A DNA stretch of 64,000 nucleotides from Blastobasis lacticolella (GCA_905147135.1 LR990060.1:14152001-14216000), one strand, 5' to 3'; shown: positions 41,171 through 51,923, counted from the stretch's first letter. Notes: generated from the letters alone by a model not told the origin. Numbers and translations are program-made.

Positions 41171-44043
41171 GACCACAAACCCGAATGACGGTAGTGTGAT
41201 AACTTTTTGTCACCAAAACATAAGGTGCATAAACAATAAAACCAAACAATTGGAGGTACTATTAACAGACGAACTACATTGCGATGCATTATTACTAACG
41301 GAACATTGGCTCCGCAGTGATGAATTAAATGCTGTTACATTACTTAATTATGATCTTGTATCCTTTAGCTGTAGATCACAGATAGCGCATGGTGGAAGTT
41401 GTATCTACGTTCGCGCCGGGATTAGAGTTGTAAATAGACAGGATTACTGTGATTTGTCCCAGGACCAGATATTTGATATGTGTGCCGTGCAATTAGTGGA
41501 CGAAAATTTGCTTCTAATCGCAATATATCATTCGAACCAGACAAGTAACATAGACTACCAAAAATTATTTGAAAATCTATTAATAAAAATTACTGACGAG
41601 AATATGGATGCCGTTATAATGGGTGACATAAATATAAACTTATTAGAATCCTCATCATCAAAAAAACGGCTTATGGACGTGCTAAAATGTTATAATTTTG
41701 TGCAGTTAGTCGATTTTCCTACGCGAGTGGTAGGCAGTAGCTCGACCCTTTTGGACCATGCTTATACGAACGTAGGCAGGTCGCGGGTGGTGTCGCTGCG
41801 CGCCGTGGACTCGCGGCTCAGCGACCACGGCGCGCAGCGGCTCCGCGTCGCCCGCGCCGCGCTGCCGCCGCCACCGGCCGTCGTGCGCGCGCGCTCATAC
41901 ACTCGCTCCAACAAAATGAGCTTTGCAGCGGCTCTCGAATCCGTCGATTGGACCAAGATGGTAGAACAATCAAATAATAATTGCGACGTATTGTGCGATT
42001 CCTTTATTAACGTTTTAGTCAATAAATTTCAAATATGTTTCCCTATCAAAACGCGTCCCAGCTTTCATAATCGAAAGCTATGGATTGACGACGAAATTAT
42101 TAATTTAAAATTATTACTCGTTGAAATTGAATTCACATAATAATGACATTATAACAAATTTATTAGTAGACTTGACAAAAAAATTTAATATTATGCTAAA
42201 ACAGAAACGCACAGCTCATTTTACAAAAATTATAAACGATGCTCCAAATAAGAGCAAATGTATGTGGATAGTGATCAACACCGAGATCGGGCGGGTTAAC
42301 CGAGACAGGACGGACTTCACGGAACTCGTTCGCCGCGATTATGGGTCGGCCTTCTCGTCGAAACAGGAGTGGACGCGCTGAACCGGGAGTTCGTGACGGC
42401 CGCCGCGCGCTGCGGCGCGCCGCCCGCCGACGCGCCCGCCGCCGCCGGCGCCGCCGCGCTCGGCGCCCGCACGAGGCCCGCCGATGTGTCATTCCGCTTT
42501 AAGCCTTTCACACCCGATGAGTTGGTGAGCATTGCCCATAAAATCGCCCCCAACAAAAGCACCGATATATACGGCTTGCCGTCTAGTTTGTTGTTGGATA
42601 TTGTGACGACAACGGGTAGTGTAATGAGCCGCATATTTAATCAATGCGTCCGGACAGGCGTATACCCTAAATCGCTGAAAGAGGTAAAAATATCCCCGCT
42701 GTATAAAGGAAAGGGGAAAAAGGCGGCCGTCAAATCTTACCGCCCAATATCGCTTGTCCCTTCGGCAAGCAAGATATTCGGGGCCGGTATAAATAAACGC
42801 GTATTGTCATTTCTAATAAGCCGCGGTGGACTATCCGACAGGCAGTACGCGTACCGCGCTGGGCGCGGGACCACATACCTTGTGCGTGAGGTGGTGTGGC
42901 GCGTGCTGAGCGCGCGCGAAGATGGTATGCAGGTCGCACTTGTGTGCTGCGACCTCTCGCGCGCCTTCGACACCGCCGACCACAAATTGGTGGCGGAGAA
43001 ACTCCAGCATTATGGGATTCGGGGACCCCCGCTGGCGTTAATCTCATCGTTTATGAGTCAGAGATCCCAGCGTGTGATCGGCGAGAGGGGTAGGATGACG
43101 TCCACTCCAATGGAGAACATAATTGGGGTTCCTCAAGGGTCTTGCCTCTCAAATACGATTTTCAGCCTGCTACTGGATGACTTGCCACTATCGGTCGAGG
43201 GCGCCGACATTTTCATGTTCGCTGATGATATTGCAGGGGTAGTCACAGCAAATACATCAGAAGAACTGTAAGCTAAACTGAACGACACAATTCGGCGCCT
43301 CGATTGGTGGTTTAAGTCGAACGGTCTATCGCTGAACAGGGACAAGACCTGTTTCATGAGATTCTGCCTAAACGGCAGGACACCCCCAAACCTGCAGGTC
43401 ATGGCGGAAGGCGTTCTCTTGCAGCAAGTAGAAAGCACCAAGTTGCTGGGGTTCACTCTGGACAGCGCCCTAACGTGGGAGCCACATCGACGCGTTGTGT
43501 GAGAGACTCGCAAGTGCGTGTTTCGCGCTGCGCAGACTAGCCGCCACGGCCGAGCGAGCCGCGGTGCGCGCGTGCTACTTCGCCACGGTGCACTCGCTGC
43601 TGTCGTACGGGGTGGAGCTGTGGGGACGCGCCGCCGACTGGCACCGAGTATTCGTACTCCAGAAACGCGCGGTGCGAGCCATCGCAGGCGTTGCGGACGA
43701 CGAAACGTTCAGACCAATATTTAAAAAACTTGGAATTCTGCCACTGCCGTGCGAATTAATACTACAGGTAGCTATGTTTACTCATCGAAACATAGACATG
43801 TTCCAACGTAAAACCGCCTCAACTCGTGCTTTGCGAAGCAACAAGGACGAAGGTCAACTTCTCCATGTACGGCACAAGTTGACAAAGTCCGAACGATCTG
43901 TCTACGTATTAGGGCCAACTGTATACAACAAACTACCGGTAAACGTCAAAGATGCAACCTCCTCTATCACTTTTAAGACACGAGTAAAAAAATGGCTTTT
44001 AGAGCAGTGCTTCTACACTCTAGAAGAATTTTTAAATCAATAA
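41100..44043 (+). pseudogene. Non-LTR retrotransposon ORF2: endonuclease and reverse transcriptase, broken
   Basis: The AP-type endonuclease spans about 41190-41830 (ITFCHQNIRCINNK; LLLTEHWLRS; VIMGDININLL; SLRAVDSRLSDHGAQR). The frame shifts near 42120, shifts back near 42370, and RT follows: YRPISLVPSASKIFGA, LVCCDLSRAFDTADHK, VPQGSCLSNTIFSLLLDD and the FADD box at about 43218 (in place of the usual YADD). A TAA at 43269 interrupts the same frame, which stays open to 43500. A last shift gives the C-terminal part (CYFATVHSLLSYGVELWGRA; FKKLGILPLPCELI) ending at 44043. Three frameshifts and one stop make it inactive. The region 41790-43000 is notably GC-rich. Confidence 0.85.
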
Positions 44044-44613
44044 GTAGCATATATTTGACATTTATGTGAATCTATAGATTATTATGATAAATATACATTT
44101 ATTATTTTAATTACCTACTATTTAATTGGGTAACACTTGACATTTTAAATTGTTATAATTTTTAAGACATTTTATTGTAATGATATTTATTATTTAATTA
44201 ATCTAATTGACTTTTTTATTGGCCTACAATATGCAGTAGGTACGACATGAATCTTAAATTACTTCTGTAAATTTTATTTATTCCAAATTGTACTGACTTT
44301 ATTGTATACCTACGACATGATGATAATGTAACTAAATGACCTGTAACTATTGTTATCAATAAAGTATCTGAATCTGAATCTGAATCTTGGTGAGGCGGTT
44401 TTCAGTTCTTCGACAGATTCCTTTCATTGGAAATTACGGATGTTATATCTGTACGACTTGGGACGAATCCCTGGATTCGAATCGTTCATATATAAAAGTG
44501 CAGCCTGTGGTATTTATTTTATTTATTTTATTTTATTTATTTATTTGCCAACAGATTTACACTTTTTGGTATAGTGTTCTTGTATGTACAATAAAGAGTA
44601 ATAAATTAACTAG

Positions 44614-44815
44614 CAGCCGCCCCGGCTTCGCACGGGTACCACTACGGGTACACGGGTATATAGCCTATGTCACCCGGGGATAGTGTAGCTTCCCAACGGT
44701 GAAAGAAATTTTGAAATCGGTCCAGTAGTTTCGAAGCCTATTCAATACAAACAAACAAACAACCAAAAAATTAAACCTTTCCTCTTTATAATATTAGTAT
44801 AGATAAATATAGCCT
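44614..44815 (-). repeat. RTE-derived SINE-like repeat
   Basis: Reads 'ctagcagccgccccggcttc' at its end, with 'ttgaaatcggtccagtagtt' and 'ataatattagtatagat', a dispersed repeat of RTE-tail type. Also at 50781-50982 in the second copy. Confidence 0.65.
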
Positions 44816-45109
44816 CTGGTCTGGAGAGTAGATAGATGGATACACTCTTTATTGCACACAAAATTACAAAAAAAAGAAAATTTAACAGGTCTGTTCAAAC
44901 GTTGTAGGCAAAGGCGGCCTTATCGCCACAAGCGATCTCTTCCAGACAACCCTTGTCTAGAAATAGAAAAAGATAAACACGAGTCAGACAACCAACGAAA
45001 ATAGCATTAATCATCTAGGTAAAATATCATACTACAAGCTAAAAATTATACAATTAGATCCTAATATACAAACTACAGGCAATATATGGATAATATACGC
45101 ACATAATTT

Positions 45110-45400
45110 TTTTTTTCATACTGTATGATAACCCATCAGGTGGCCCGTTTGTCTGATTGTCTGCCGTATAATAAAAAAAACAAAAAAAAAACAGGCGAGC
45201 GTGCCACCTGATGGAAAGTGGTCACCACTGCCTATAGACATTAGCAAAGGGTATCGCCAATGAGTTGCCCACCTCTATAACATGTTGCTCTGACAGCAAA
45301 AAAGAAAATGCCCCTCCACTGCCAAAGCTACGGTTCCCCAAATCGCCACCCTATGGAGGCTGAAGACCTTACTCACCGGCAGAAACACAATACTATTTAA
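45110..45400 (+). repeat. Repeat D copy with inverted head
   Basis: 'acccatcaggtggcccgttt' (inverted) is followed after A-runs by 'gtgccacctgatggaaagtg' and the rest of repeat D. The head therefore forms a foldback. Second copy at 51277-51567. Confidence 0.7.
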
Positions 45401-45569
45401 AAGAGTATTGTTTAGCTGCGGTATTCTGTAAGGTGCATGTACTTCCCCAGTCGGGCAGGTCCAATTTGAAAGGGATACCCCGCTTTGCCTCTACCTCTAC
45501 CTCTCTTAAGTTCTAAATAATATTATCATATTATGATTAAATATTGAGATAGAATAATGAGGACCATAC

Positions 45570-45756
45570 TATCAAAGCATTCTCCAATTTGGCTAGCCGC
45601 TTGCTCACGTAGTTCTGTCCTAAGGCCGGCTTCCACTTATTCCTGCAAACCCTCTGCGTGTAAACAGGGGTGATGTCCACCCATCGCACCGCGCAGCCTC
45701 CCGTCCAGGGTCCAAACAGGACCCGGGCCTTCGTCTCTGACTGAATGTAGCCCTTC
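45570..45756 (-). CDS. Minus-strand Ly6-like exon C (copy 1)
   Basis: Acceptor ctgttgatgtccag ends at 45757; donor TTGATA/gtatgg. 187 bp, phase 2 to 0. Encodes KGYIQSETKARVLFGPW, TGGCAVRWVDITPVYTQRVC and SKRLAKLENALI. Aligns with 32512-32701 including its two cysteines. An identical copy is at 51737-51923. Confidence 0.8.
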
Positions 45757-45829
45757 CTGGACATCAACAGTACAACAGACATGCCAACATAAGTACATAA
45801 CCATAATTGTGTTATAATAATGGCCGTGT

Positions 45830-46075
45830 GGTGGCCGGCAGAGTAGAATAGTACCAACCCCTTACACACGTAGGTGTCGTACAAGGCGACTCATGTATCG
45901 CGGCAAAAGATCTAGAGTCTCCGTAGGGTGGGTAAGGGGCAGCAGCGTTTTCCGTTGTTACATTTATAATACTGCGATCTCCAACCCGCCTGCCAAGCGT
46001 GGAGATTATGGCAATAGCCTAAACTTTCGTGGGAGAGGCCTTAAGTACTGCAGTGGACTGTTATGTGCTGTCACA
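45830..46075. repeat. Repeat B copy
   Basis: 'ccggcagagtagaatagtac', 'gggcagcagcgttttccgtt', 'aacccgcctgccaagcgtgg', 'ctgcagtggactgttatgtg'. Lies between exons C and B of the Ly6-like gene and makes a long plus ORF that is only repeat sequence. Second copy at 51997-52242. Confidence 0.75.
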
Positions 46076-46169
46076 GCTGTGGGTCATAGTCTCGAACGCA
46101 AAATGAGTATAGTCTACACTGTCAATGAATCGACAACCAAACTAACATTTAATGCTGAATCATATTTAC

Positions 46170-46318
46170 ATGTCCCTGTATTTGCAATACTTCTGCAAAG
46201 GCCCCAGTTGAGTCCGTGCCGTGTGGACCGGCCTCAGAGGCAGCATGTCCTCAGCGAACGCGTCGTTGCACAGCGTCTCGTATGGTATACCTGGCTCGGT
46301 CATCCCACAGACGTAACA
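46170..46318 (-). CDS. Minus-strand Ly6-like exon B (copy 1)
   Basis: Acceptor ttgttcattcgcag ends at 46319; donor GACAT/gtaaat. 149 bp, phase 0 to 2. Encodes CYVCGMTEPGIPYETLCNDA, FAEDMLPLRPV and QKYCKYRD(M). The four cysteines match exon B of the plus gene at 29861. Identical copy at 52337-52485. Confidence 0.8.
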
Positions 46319-46899
46319 CTGCGAATGAACAATCTGAATCCTTATCCAAATTTTACTATTTTCCTACTCAGTTCAAAGCATGGTAAAAAGTGTTCATCTC
46401 TCTATTGGTCCAAAGGTTGAAGATTATATATTTCCTATTCGTTTAAGTGCTTTATCGCCATCCTTCATCTTCAGAAGAACCTATACAATGGGCATATAAA
46501 GAAAAGTGATGGAGTTTCTATTCAATATTACATGTTCATATTTTCTTTTTGTTTTGAAAATTCAGCCAGAACAAAGGCCATATTATTATTTGTTTTGGTC
46601 TTTAGATGTCTGAATAATATATTATTTTCATTTCAAATTCAATTCATTTATTTGTAAAAGTAGACAAGCCATAAGTTTTTATAATTATTGAGTTGTCCTC
46701 TACTTGTGCCCCAAGGGACAACACAAATATTATTAAACAATGAAATCACAAATATTATAAAAAAAAGACAAATGATCTGCCTCAAAAAATTCTTCTTATG
46801 TTTCCTCTTTTTCTTGTTATTTCTTATTCTTATTGAAAGGTCTTGGTTAGCTCGACAAGGTACCACAAATTCTAAACATTTGATAAAAAAAAAATCTTG

Positions 46900-47080
46900 G
46901 TCTTAATGTCCTGGTTGTACTCTCGCGCACGAGCGCCCGGGGTCTGCCTTGACTATGATTTAAGATATGGCAGATCATGTTTACAGGAACTACAGTAGAG
47001 CGACTGCCAGGGGAACCCGACCAGATTGGATCATGGTTGCACACTCAGTTGCCTGAATATGTAGGTTGCCTGAATAAGTC
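46900..47080 (-). mobile_element. SINE A fragment
   Basis: 'cttggtcttaatgtcctggt', 'ctgccaggggaacccgacca', 'gattggatcatggttgcaca'; the tRNA-like head is missing. Lies in the intron between Ly6-like exons A and B. Second copy at 53067-53247. Confidence 0.7.
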
Positions 47081-47143
47081 CAAGTGCCAAGCATGTCAGT
47101 GGGGCCGCAGCCTAAAAATTTGATACCACAGTAACTGACTCAC

Positions 47144-47294
47144 CTTTGCAATAAGTTTTCCGTCTTTAAATGCAGCGGGCGGCGTCTGCTTGTAATGATT
47201 GTAGTTGTAGTCTGCCTTAATTAATTTAAATTTGACATTTTTATAAAGTAATATTGTTTTCATTTCGGAATTTGCATCAACAATGGTGGCAACA
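47144..47294 (-). CDS. Minus-strand exon A, upstream of the Ly6-like domain (copy 1)
   Basis: Donor GCAAAG/gtgagt at 47143 and acceptor gtgtccctttctag ending at 47295. 151 bp, phase 2 to 0, so it splices in frame to exon B. Encodes VATIVDANSEMKTILLYKNV, then KLIKADYNYNHYKQTPPAAF and DGKLIAK. The end ..GKLIAK resembles ..GRLMAK of the plus gene's exon A, but the rest is not clearly homologous. Part of the exon start recurs at 48430-48470. Copy at 53311-53461. Confidence 0.5.
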
Positions 47295-47390
47295 CTAGAA
47301 AGGGACACAGGACTATCGATGGTGACTCTCGCTCTGCCCGGTTTTAGTCAAAGCAGTGCGCAGTCCCTTTGGGTAGTAAGTCCATGGTAT
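47272..47390. repeat. 115-bp segment repeated at 48430-48550
   Basis: Covers the start of exon A and the end of its upstream intron. The second copy has a few substitutions and an indel. The plus strand of both is open (TGLSMVTLALPGFSQSSAQS), with two differences synonymous in that frame, so it may instead be a coding piece of a mobile element. Confidence 0.7.
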
Positions 47391-47451
47391 TGACATAATC
47401 ACGACATTTTTGACGCGATCACGTTGACAAGTGTCACGTTTGGTGTTGCCC

Positions 47452-47522
47452 AAAGAGATTGGAATGTTAGCGACCTTCTTGCCAGTCTATAACCATGAAG
47501 GTCGCTAACATTCCAATCTCAT
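47452..47522. mobile_element. Foldback (hairpin) mini-element
   Basis: Arms of about 25 bp, gattggaatgttagcgacct and its inverse, surround 'tgccagtctataacc'. A similar hairpin is at 63010-63085, and half-copies are at 37372 and 34512. No coding potential. Copy at 53619-53689. Confidence 0.75.
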
Positions 47523-47721
47523 TGGTGTTGCCAATATTGGAGAAATATACTAACGTGAATTTGGTATTATTATGTGGAAATCCGTACACTCCGAAAATTA
47601 GTTGGCAAAATACCTTTTGATCTACTGATTGTTTATCCGACAAACGTCGGGTCGACATAATTATTAACCTACGATGTTTTGTTTCACAAGATAGATAAAA
47701 GAGTTCGGTAACGATTTATCT

Positions 47722-48122
47722 TATAACACTAGTTCCTAAAGAGAAGTGATAGTACTCGTCGATATCTACATTTCGGGTGACAGCTGTCAAACTTAAATGT
47801 GTCATAACTCGGAACCCATTGGTTCTAGAACACTAGTTTCTAAAGAGATATGATAGTACTCGTCGAGATCTACATTTCGTATGACAGCCTTAAAAGTTAA
47901 ATCTTTTATAACTCGGAACCCATTGGTCCTAAAACACTAGTTTCTAGAGAGAAATGATAGTACTTGTTGAGATCTACATTTTGTATGACAGCTGTCAAAC
48001 TTAAAGGTATTATAACTCGGAACCCATTGGTTCTAGAACACTAGTTTCTAAAGTGATATGGCAGTACTTGTTGAGATCTACATTTCGTATGACTGCAGTC
48101 AAACTTAAAACTGTTGGTCCTA
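47722..48122. repeat. 104-bp tandem repeat, four units
   Basis: The aacactagtt start recurs at 47725, 47829, 47933 and 48037, exactly 104 bp apart. The units resemble the three-unit array at 7965-8265, sharing the palindrome tgacagctgtca. Second copy at 53889-54289. No gene seen in 48130-48900 apart from the repeated segment at 48430. Confidence 0.9.
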
Positions 48123-48932
48123 TACCAATAGTTTCCGAGTAGCAGGGAAACATTGGGCTCGACCCTGGGGAAAATATGACCTTCAGTTTGCACCCGGTCT
48201 GGCTCTGCCTGGCCCTGATCAGTAGGTCGGTGTCCGCGCTAAGTAATAAAAGTAATTCAGAAGTTTGTTGTAGCTAATGCTGAGCTGGGGTCTTTTTTTG
48301 GCATCGCATTGGTCCATGATTTGTTGTGTTTGTACCTGCTTTATTTTTGTTTAGTATTGAAGTGTTCTAAAATTTTCATATTATGTGAACGCTTATGGAT
48401 TTTTGTGATGTCAAAATAAATCATGTCTATGTCTATGTCTTAGTTGCATCAACAGTGTTGGCAACACTAGAAAGGGACACAGGACTATCAATGGTGACTC
48501 TCGCTCTGCCCGGTTTTAGTCAAAGCAGTGCGCAATCCCTTTTGGGTGGTAAGTCCATGTACACGACATTCATACTTCTGTGATAATTTTTTTTGTCTAT
48601 GCATTCATGTTGTGTTCTCCACCCCAGCCTGCCCTTAAATATATGTATGTTCCGACTATGTATGTATGTATGTGCGGGCTAGTCGACGCGTAGCTTAATT
48701 GAATTAAAAGGGATGTATTTCTGTACATAAAAACTTTTTCCCTATAATTTCTTTGCACTTTTAACAATAAAAGAACAAATCAAATGTTCAAACCACTTTC
48801 GCTTAAAACAAAACCATATAATCAAACATAGTGACAGAATAATAGGAGCAACAATATTATTTTTGAAAATAATTTTACAAATCAATTTTAATATTCTTCA
48901 ACTTGCTTTTGCACTTACTTTTCTCGACATTC

Positions 48933-49059
48933 ATGAGTACAATGCGTCTGACAATATTCATTTCAGTGATTTTGATCGATGTGTCTAGTAATTCGTATAA
49001 TCCGCAAAATAGGGACGACTACCAACTTTACAAATTGATACCAGCATTACCACATGCAG
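48933..49059 (+). CDS. Possible signal-peptide exon of a paralogue (copy 1)
   Basis: ATG opens MSTMRLTIFISVILIDVSSN, a good signal peptide, followed by SYNPQNRDDYQLYKLIPALP. A weak donor (GCAG/gtctta) ends it in phase 1, as in the exon at 14153. About 55 bp further, 'gaaggtatgattttactgaaataaattaag' (interrupted) matches the start of intron 1 of that gene, so the original donor was probably there and the frame is now broken by a TGA. Likely a decayed first exon. Copy at 55100-55226. Confidence 0.4.
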
Positions 49060-49267
49060 GTCTTACCAATACATGATCAAGCCAGGGATTAACACTGTGT
49101 GACGAAGGTATGATTTTACTGAAATAAATTAAGTAGGGATACTGGCATTCTGCGGTACGGTAGGAACCAACCTCTGTTACGTTTATTATACATGTATATA
49201 TTTAAATTAGGTGATAGAACTCTTGTCAAGCTTGAGGAGTCCGCTTTGGTGAATACCACCGCTTTAC

Positions 49268-49366
49268 TTATTTGTGACGTCAAGCAACAACCCCTAAGAT
49301 TTCCAGCGCAATCACAGGCATGAGGCATTTCATCACAGTCCTTACAGTGACGACACATTTTGTTGC
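49268..49366 (-). CDS. Cysteine-rich phase-1 exon (copy 1)
   Basis: Acceptor tatttaaatgcag ends at 49367; donor AATAA/gtaaag. 99 bp, phase 1-1. Encodes (G)NKMCRHCKDCDEMPHACDCA and GNLRGCCLTSQI, seven cysteines in 33 residues. Open beyond the donor to 49116, with no cysteines there. Upstream on the same strand of the minus Ly6-like exons. Family not recognised. Copy at 55435-55533. Confidence 0.5.
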
Positions 49367-49404
49367 CTGCATTTAAATACTATGTAATATAATATAAATA
49401 TATA

Positions 49405-49540
49405 GGCGTTAATGTCCCGATTGTGATCTTGCGCACGAGAGTCGCCTTTGTCATAGTCCGGGATTTGGCAGATCTGATAATTACAGTGGAGCGTAAGGGG
49501 TTGGTGCTATTCTACTCTGCCGGACACCACACGGCCACTT
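49405..49540 (-). repeat. SINE A and repeat B fragments fused
   Basis: 'ggcgttaatgtcccgattgt' to 'gataattacagtggagcg' is SINE A. It runs directly into 'ggttggtgctattctactct' of repeat B. Copy at 55572-55707. Confidence 0.65.
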
Positions 49541-49785
49541 ACACCACTTTCTTTTGCTCTACAGTGCAGTTATTAAATGGATTTTATAGAATTCATGAAT
49601 TAAATTTTTTACTAATTTTTAAAGTTCATATACAAAGTTGTCCAAGGGTATCAAATAGGACCACTTCATTACATTTAAGCCATGTGTTTTAAATTAAAAC
49701 AAAACATTTTCAATACATACCAAGTTTTTCTGGGGGCTCCTCAGGATAGAGCCAAATTATTTTTTGTAAAGTATATATTAAAATG

Positions 49786-50076
49786 TGTAGAGGTTATTCT
49801 CTTGTACGGGTTTGTAATCTGCAATAAAACCGATCAAACTGTGCTGAAGAACGTTTATTGCATAAACACACACAATTACACTTAGAACTCACAAATCACA
49901 ATAAGATAACTATTTTATATCGTGCATAAAAGGTAAAAACTAGATAAAATTACGGAGCGTAGTCCGCTAGGTAGTTAGGACGGCGCGAAGAGCGTTTCTC
50001 TCGCCCGTCTATAGTTATGGCCTCCGTGCGCATAGGTGGCGCTAGTGGTAGGCTCATATGGGGTTGCCGCGTTACA
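49786..50076 (-). mobile_element. Extra 3' LTR of the Gypsy element, in duplication copy 1
   Basis: 291 bp, identical to 55953-56243 including a base where the other LTR (61402-61692) differs. Followed by 137 bp of the Gypsy interior (50077-50213), cut at the duplication junction. Not a true solo LTR: the attached interior shows it arose by the tandem duplication. Confidence 0.9.
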
Positions 50077-51736
50077 CCCTCCCCCTCCAAGATACAACAT
50101 CGCTGGGGTTGTGTCTTGGCACATCTCTTAACATCAGGCAACACTAGATTAACAGTTTTAGATTTCATAGGCCGGCCCCGAGGACGTCGAGGTTGAATTG
50201 GAGCTGAAATCTCGCATATATTTGACATTTATGTGAATCTATAGATTATTATGATAAATATACATTTATTATTTTAATTACCTACTATTTAATTGGGTAA
50301 CACTTGACATTTTAAATTGTTATAATTTTTAAGACATTTTATTGTAATGATATTTATTATTTAATTAATCTAATTGACTTTTTTATTGGCCTACAATATG
50401 CAGTAGGTACGACATGAATCTTAAATTACTTCTGTAAATTTTATTTATTCCAAATTGTACTGACTTTATTGTATACCTACGACATGATGATAATGTAACT
50501 AAATGACCTGTAACTATTGTTATCAATAAAGTATCTGAATCTGAATCTGAATCTTGGTGAGGCGGTTTTCAGTTCTTCGACAGATTCCTTTCATTGGAAA
50601 TTACGGATGTTATATCTGTACGACTTGGGACGAATCCCTGGATTCGAATCGTTCATATATAAAAGTGCAGCCTGTGGTATTTATTTTATTTATTTTATTT
50701 TATTTATTTATTTGCCAACAGATTTACACTTTTTGGTATAGTGTTCTTGTATGTACAATAAAGAGTAATAAATTAACTAGCAGCCGCCCCGGCTTCGCAC
50801 GGGTACCACTACGGGTACACGGGTATATAGCCTATGTCACCCGGGGATAGTGTAGCTTCCCAACGGTGAAAGAAATTTTGAAATCGGTCCAGTAGTTTCG
50901 AAGCCTATTCAATACAAACAAACAAACAACCAAAAAATTAAACCTTTCCTCTTTATAATATTAGTATAGATAAATATAGCCTCTGGTCTGGAGAGTAGAT
51001 AGATGGATACACTCTTTATTGCACACAAAATTACAAAAAAAAGAAAATTTAACAGGTCTGTTCAAACGTTGTAGGCAAAGGCGGCCTTATCGCCACAAGC
51101 GATCTCTTCCAGACAACCCTTGTCTAGAAATAGAAAAAGATAAACACGAGTCAGACAACCAACGAAAATAGCATTAATCATCTAGGTAAAATATCATACT
51201 ACAAGCTAAAAATTATACAATTAGATCCTAATATACAAACTACAGGCAATATATGGATAATATACGCACATAATTTTTTTTTTCATACTGTATGATAACC
51301 CATCAGGTGGCCCGTTTGTCTGATTGTCTGCCGTATAATAAAAAAAACAAAAAAAAAACAGGCGAGCGTGCCACCTGATGGAAAGTGGTCACCACTGCCT
51401 ATAGACATTAGCAAAGGGTATCGCCAATGAGTTGCCCACCTCTATAACATGTTGCTCTGACAGCAAAAAAGAAAATGCCCCTCCACTGCCAAAGCTACGG
51501 TTCCCCAAATCGCCACCCTATGGAGGCTGAAGACCTTACTCACCGGCAGAAACACAATACTATTTAAAAGAGTATTGTTTAGCTGCGGTATTCTGTAAGG
51601 TGCATGTACTTCCCCAGTCGGGCAGGTCCAATTTGAAAGGGATACCCCGCTTTGCCTCTACCTCTACCTCTCTTAAGTTCTAAATAATATTATCATATTA
51701 TGATTAAATATTGAGATAGAATAATGAGGACCATAC

Positions 51737-51923
51737 TATCAAAGCATTCTCCAATTTGGCTAGCCGCTTGCTCACGTAGTTCTGTCCTAAGGCCGGCTTC
51801 CACTTATTCCTGCAAACCCTCTGCGTGTAAACAGGGGTGATGTCCACCCATCGCACCGCGCAGCCTCCCGTCCAGGGTCCAAACAGGACCCGGGCCTTCG
51901 TCTCTGACTGAATGTAGCCCTTC
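51737..51923 (-). CDS. Minus-strand Ly6-like exon C (copy 2)
   Basis: Identical to 45570-45756. If real, the gene now carries exons A-B-C twice before the single exon D at 38102. Confidence 0.75.

Larger units (their letters stand above)
40085..44393 (+). mobile_element. Non-LTR retrotransposon (CR1/Daphne-like), full length but mutated
   Basis: Contains a short 5' leader (to 40207), ORF1 (40208-41170), ORF2 with endonuclease and RT (41100-44043), and an AT-rich 3' UTR ending in aataaagtatctgaatctga, i.e. about three TGAATC repeats in place of poly(A). ORF2 carries frameshifts and one nonsense codon. Clade assignment comes from the ORF1 and RT look and is not certain. Oriented opposite to, and inside, the last intron of the minus-strand Ly6-like gene. 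The 3' UTR is part of the 6167-bp tandem duplication, so a second copy of it is at 50214-50560. Confidence 0.75.
44047..50213. repeat. 6167-bp tandem duplication, copy 1
   Basis: Positions 44047-50213 repeat at 50214-56380 with constant offset 6167; every compared block and every encoded ORF is identical. Copy 1 begins in the LINE 3' UTR, three bases past its ORF2 stop, and ends 137 bp inside the Gypsy element next to its 3' LTR. The junction (aaatctc/gcatatat) shows no shared bases, so it is not a product of recombination between existing repeats. Contains minus-strand Ly6-like exons A, B and C. Confidence 0.95.

Noticed and set aside
42196..42634. Arg-rich and Ala-rich minus ORFs over the GC-rich block
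   Set aside because: Shadows of the ORF2 linker; composition-driven and without family resemblance.
45893..46420. 175-codon plus ORF (and its duplicate at 52060)
   Set aside because: Runs through repeat B and antisense to Ly6-like exon B, whose minus-strand reading has splice sites and a paralogue.
49786..50076. Solo LTR from LTR-LTR recombination
   Set aside because: It is followed by 137 bp of element interior and is part of the exact tandem duplication.
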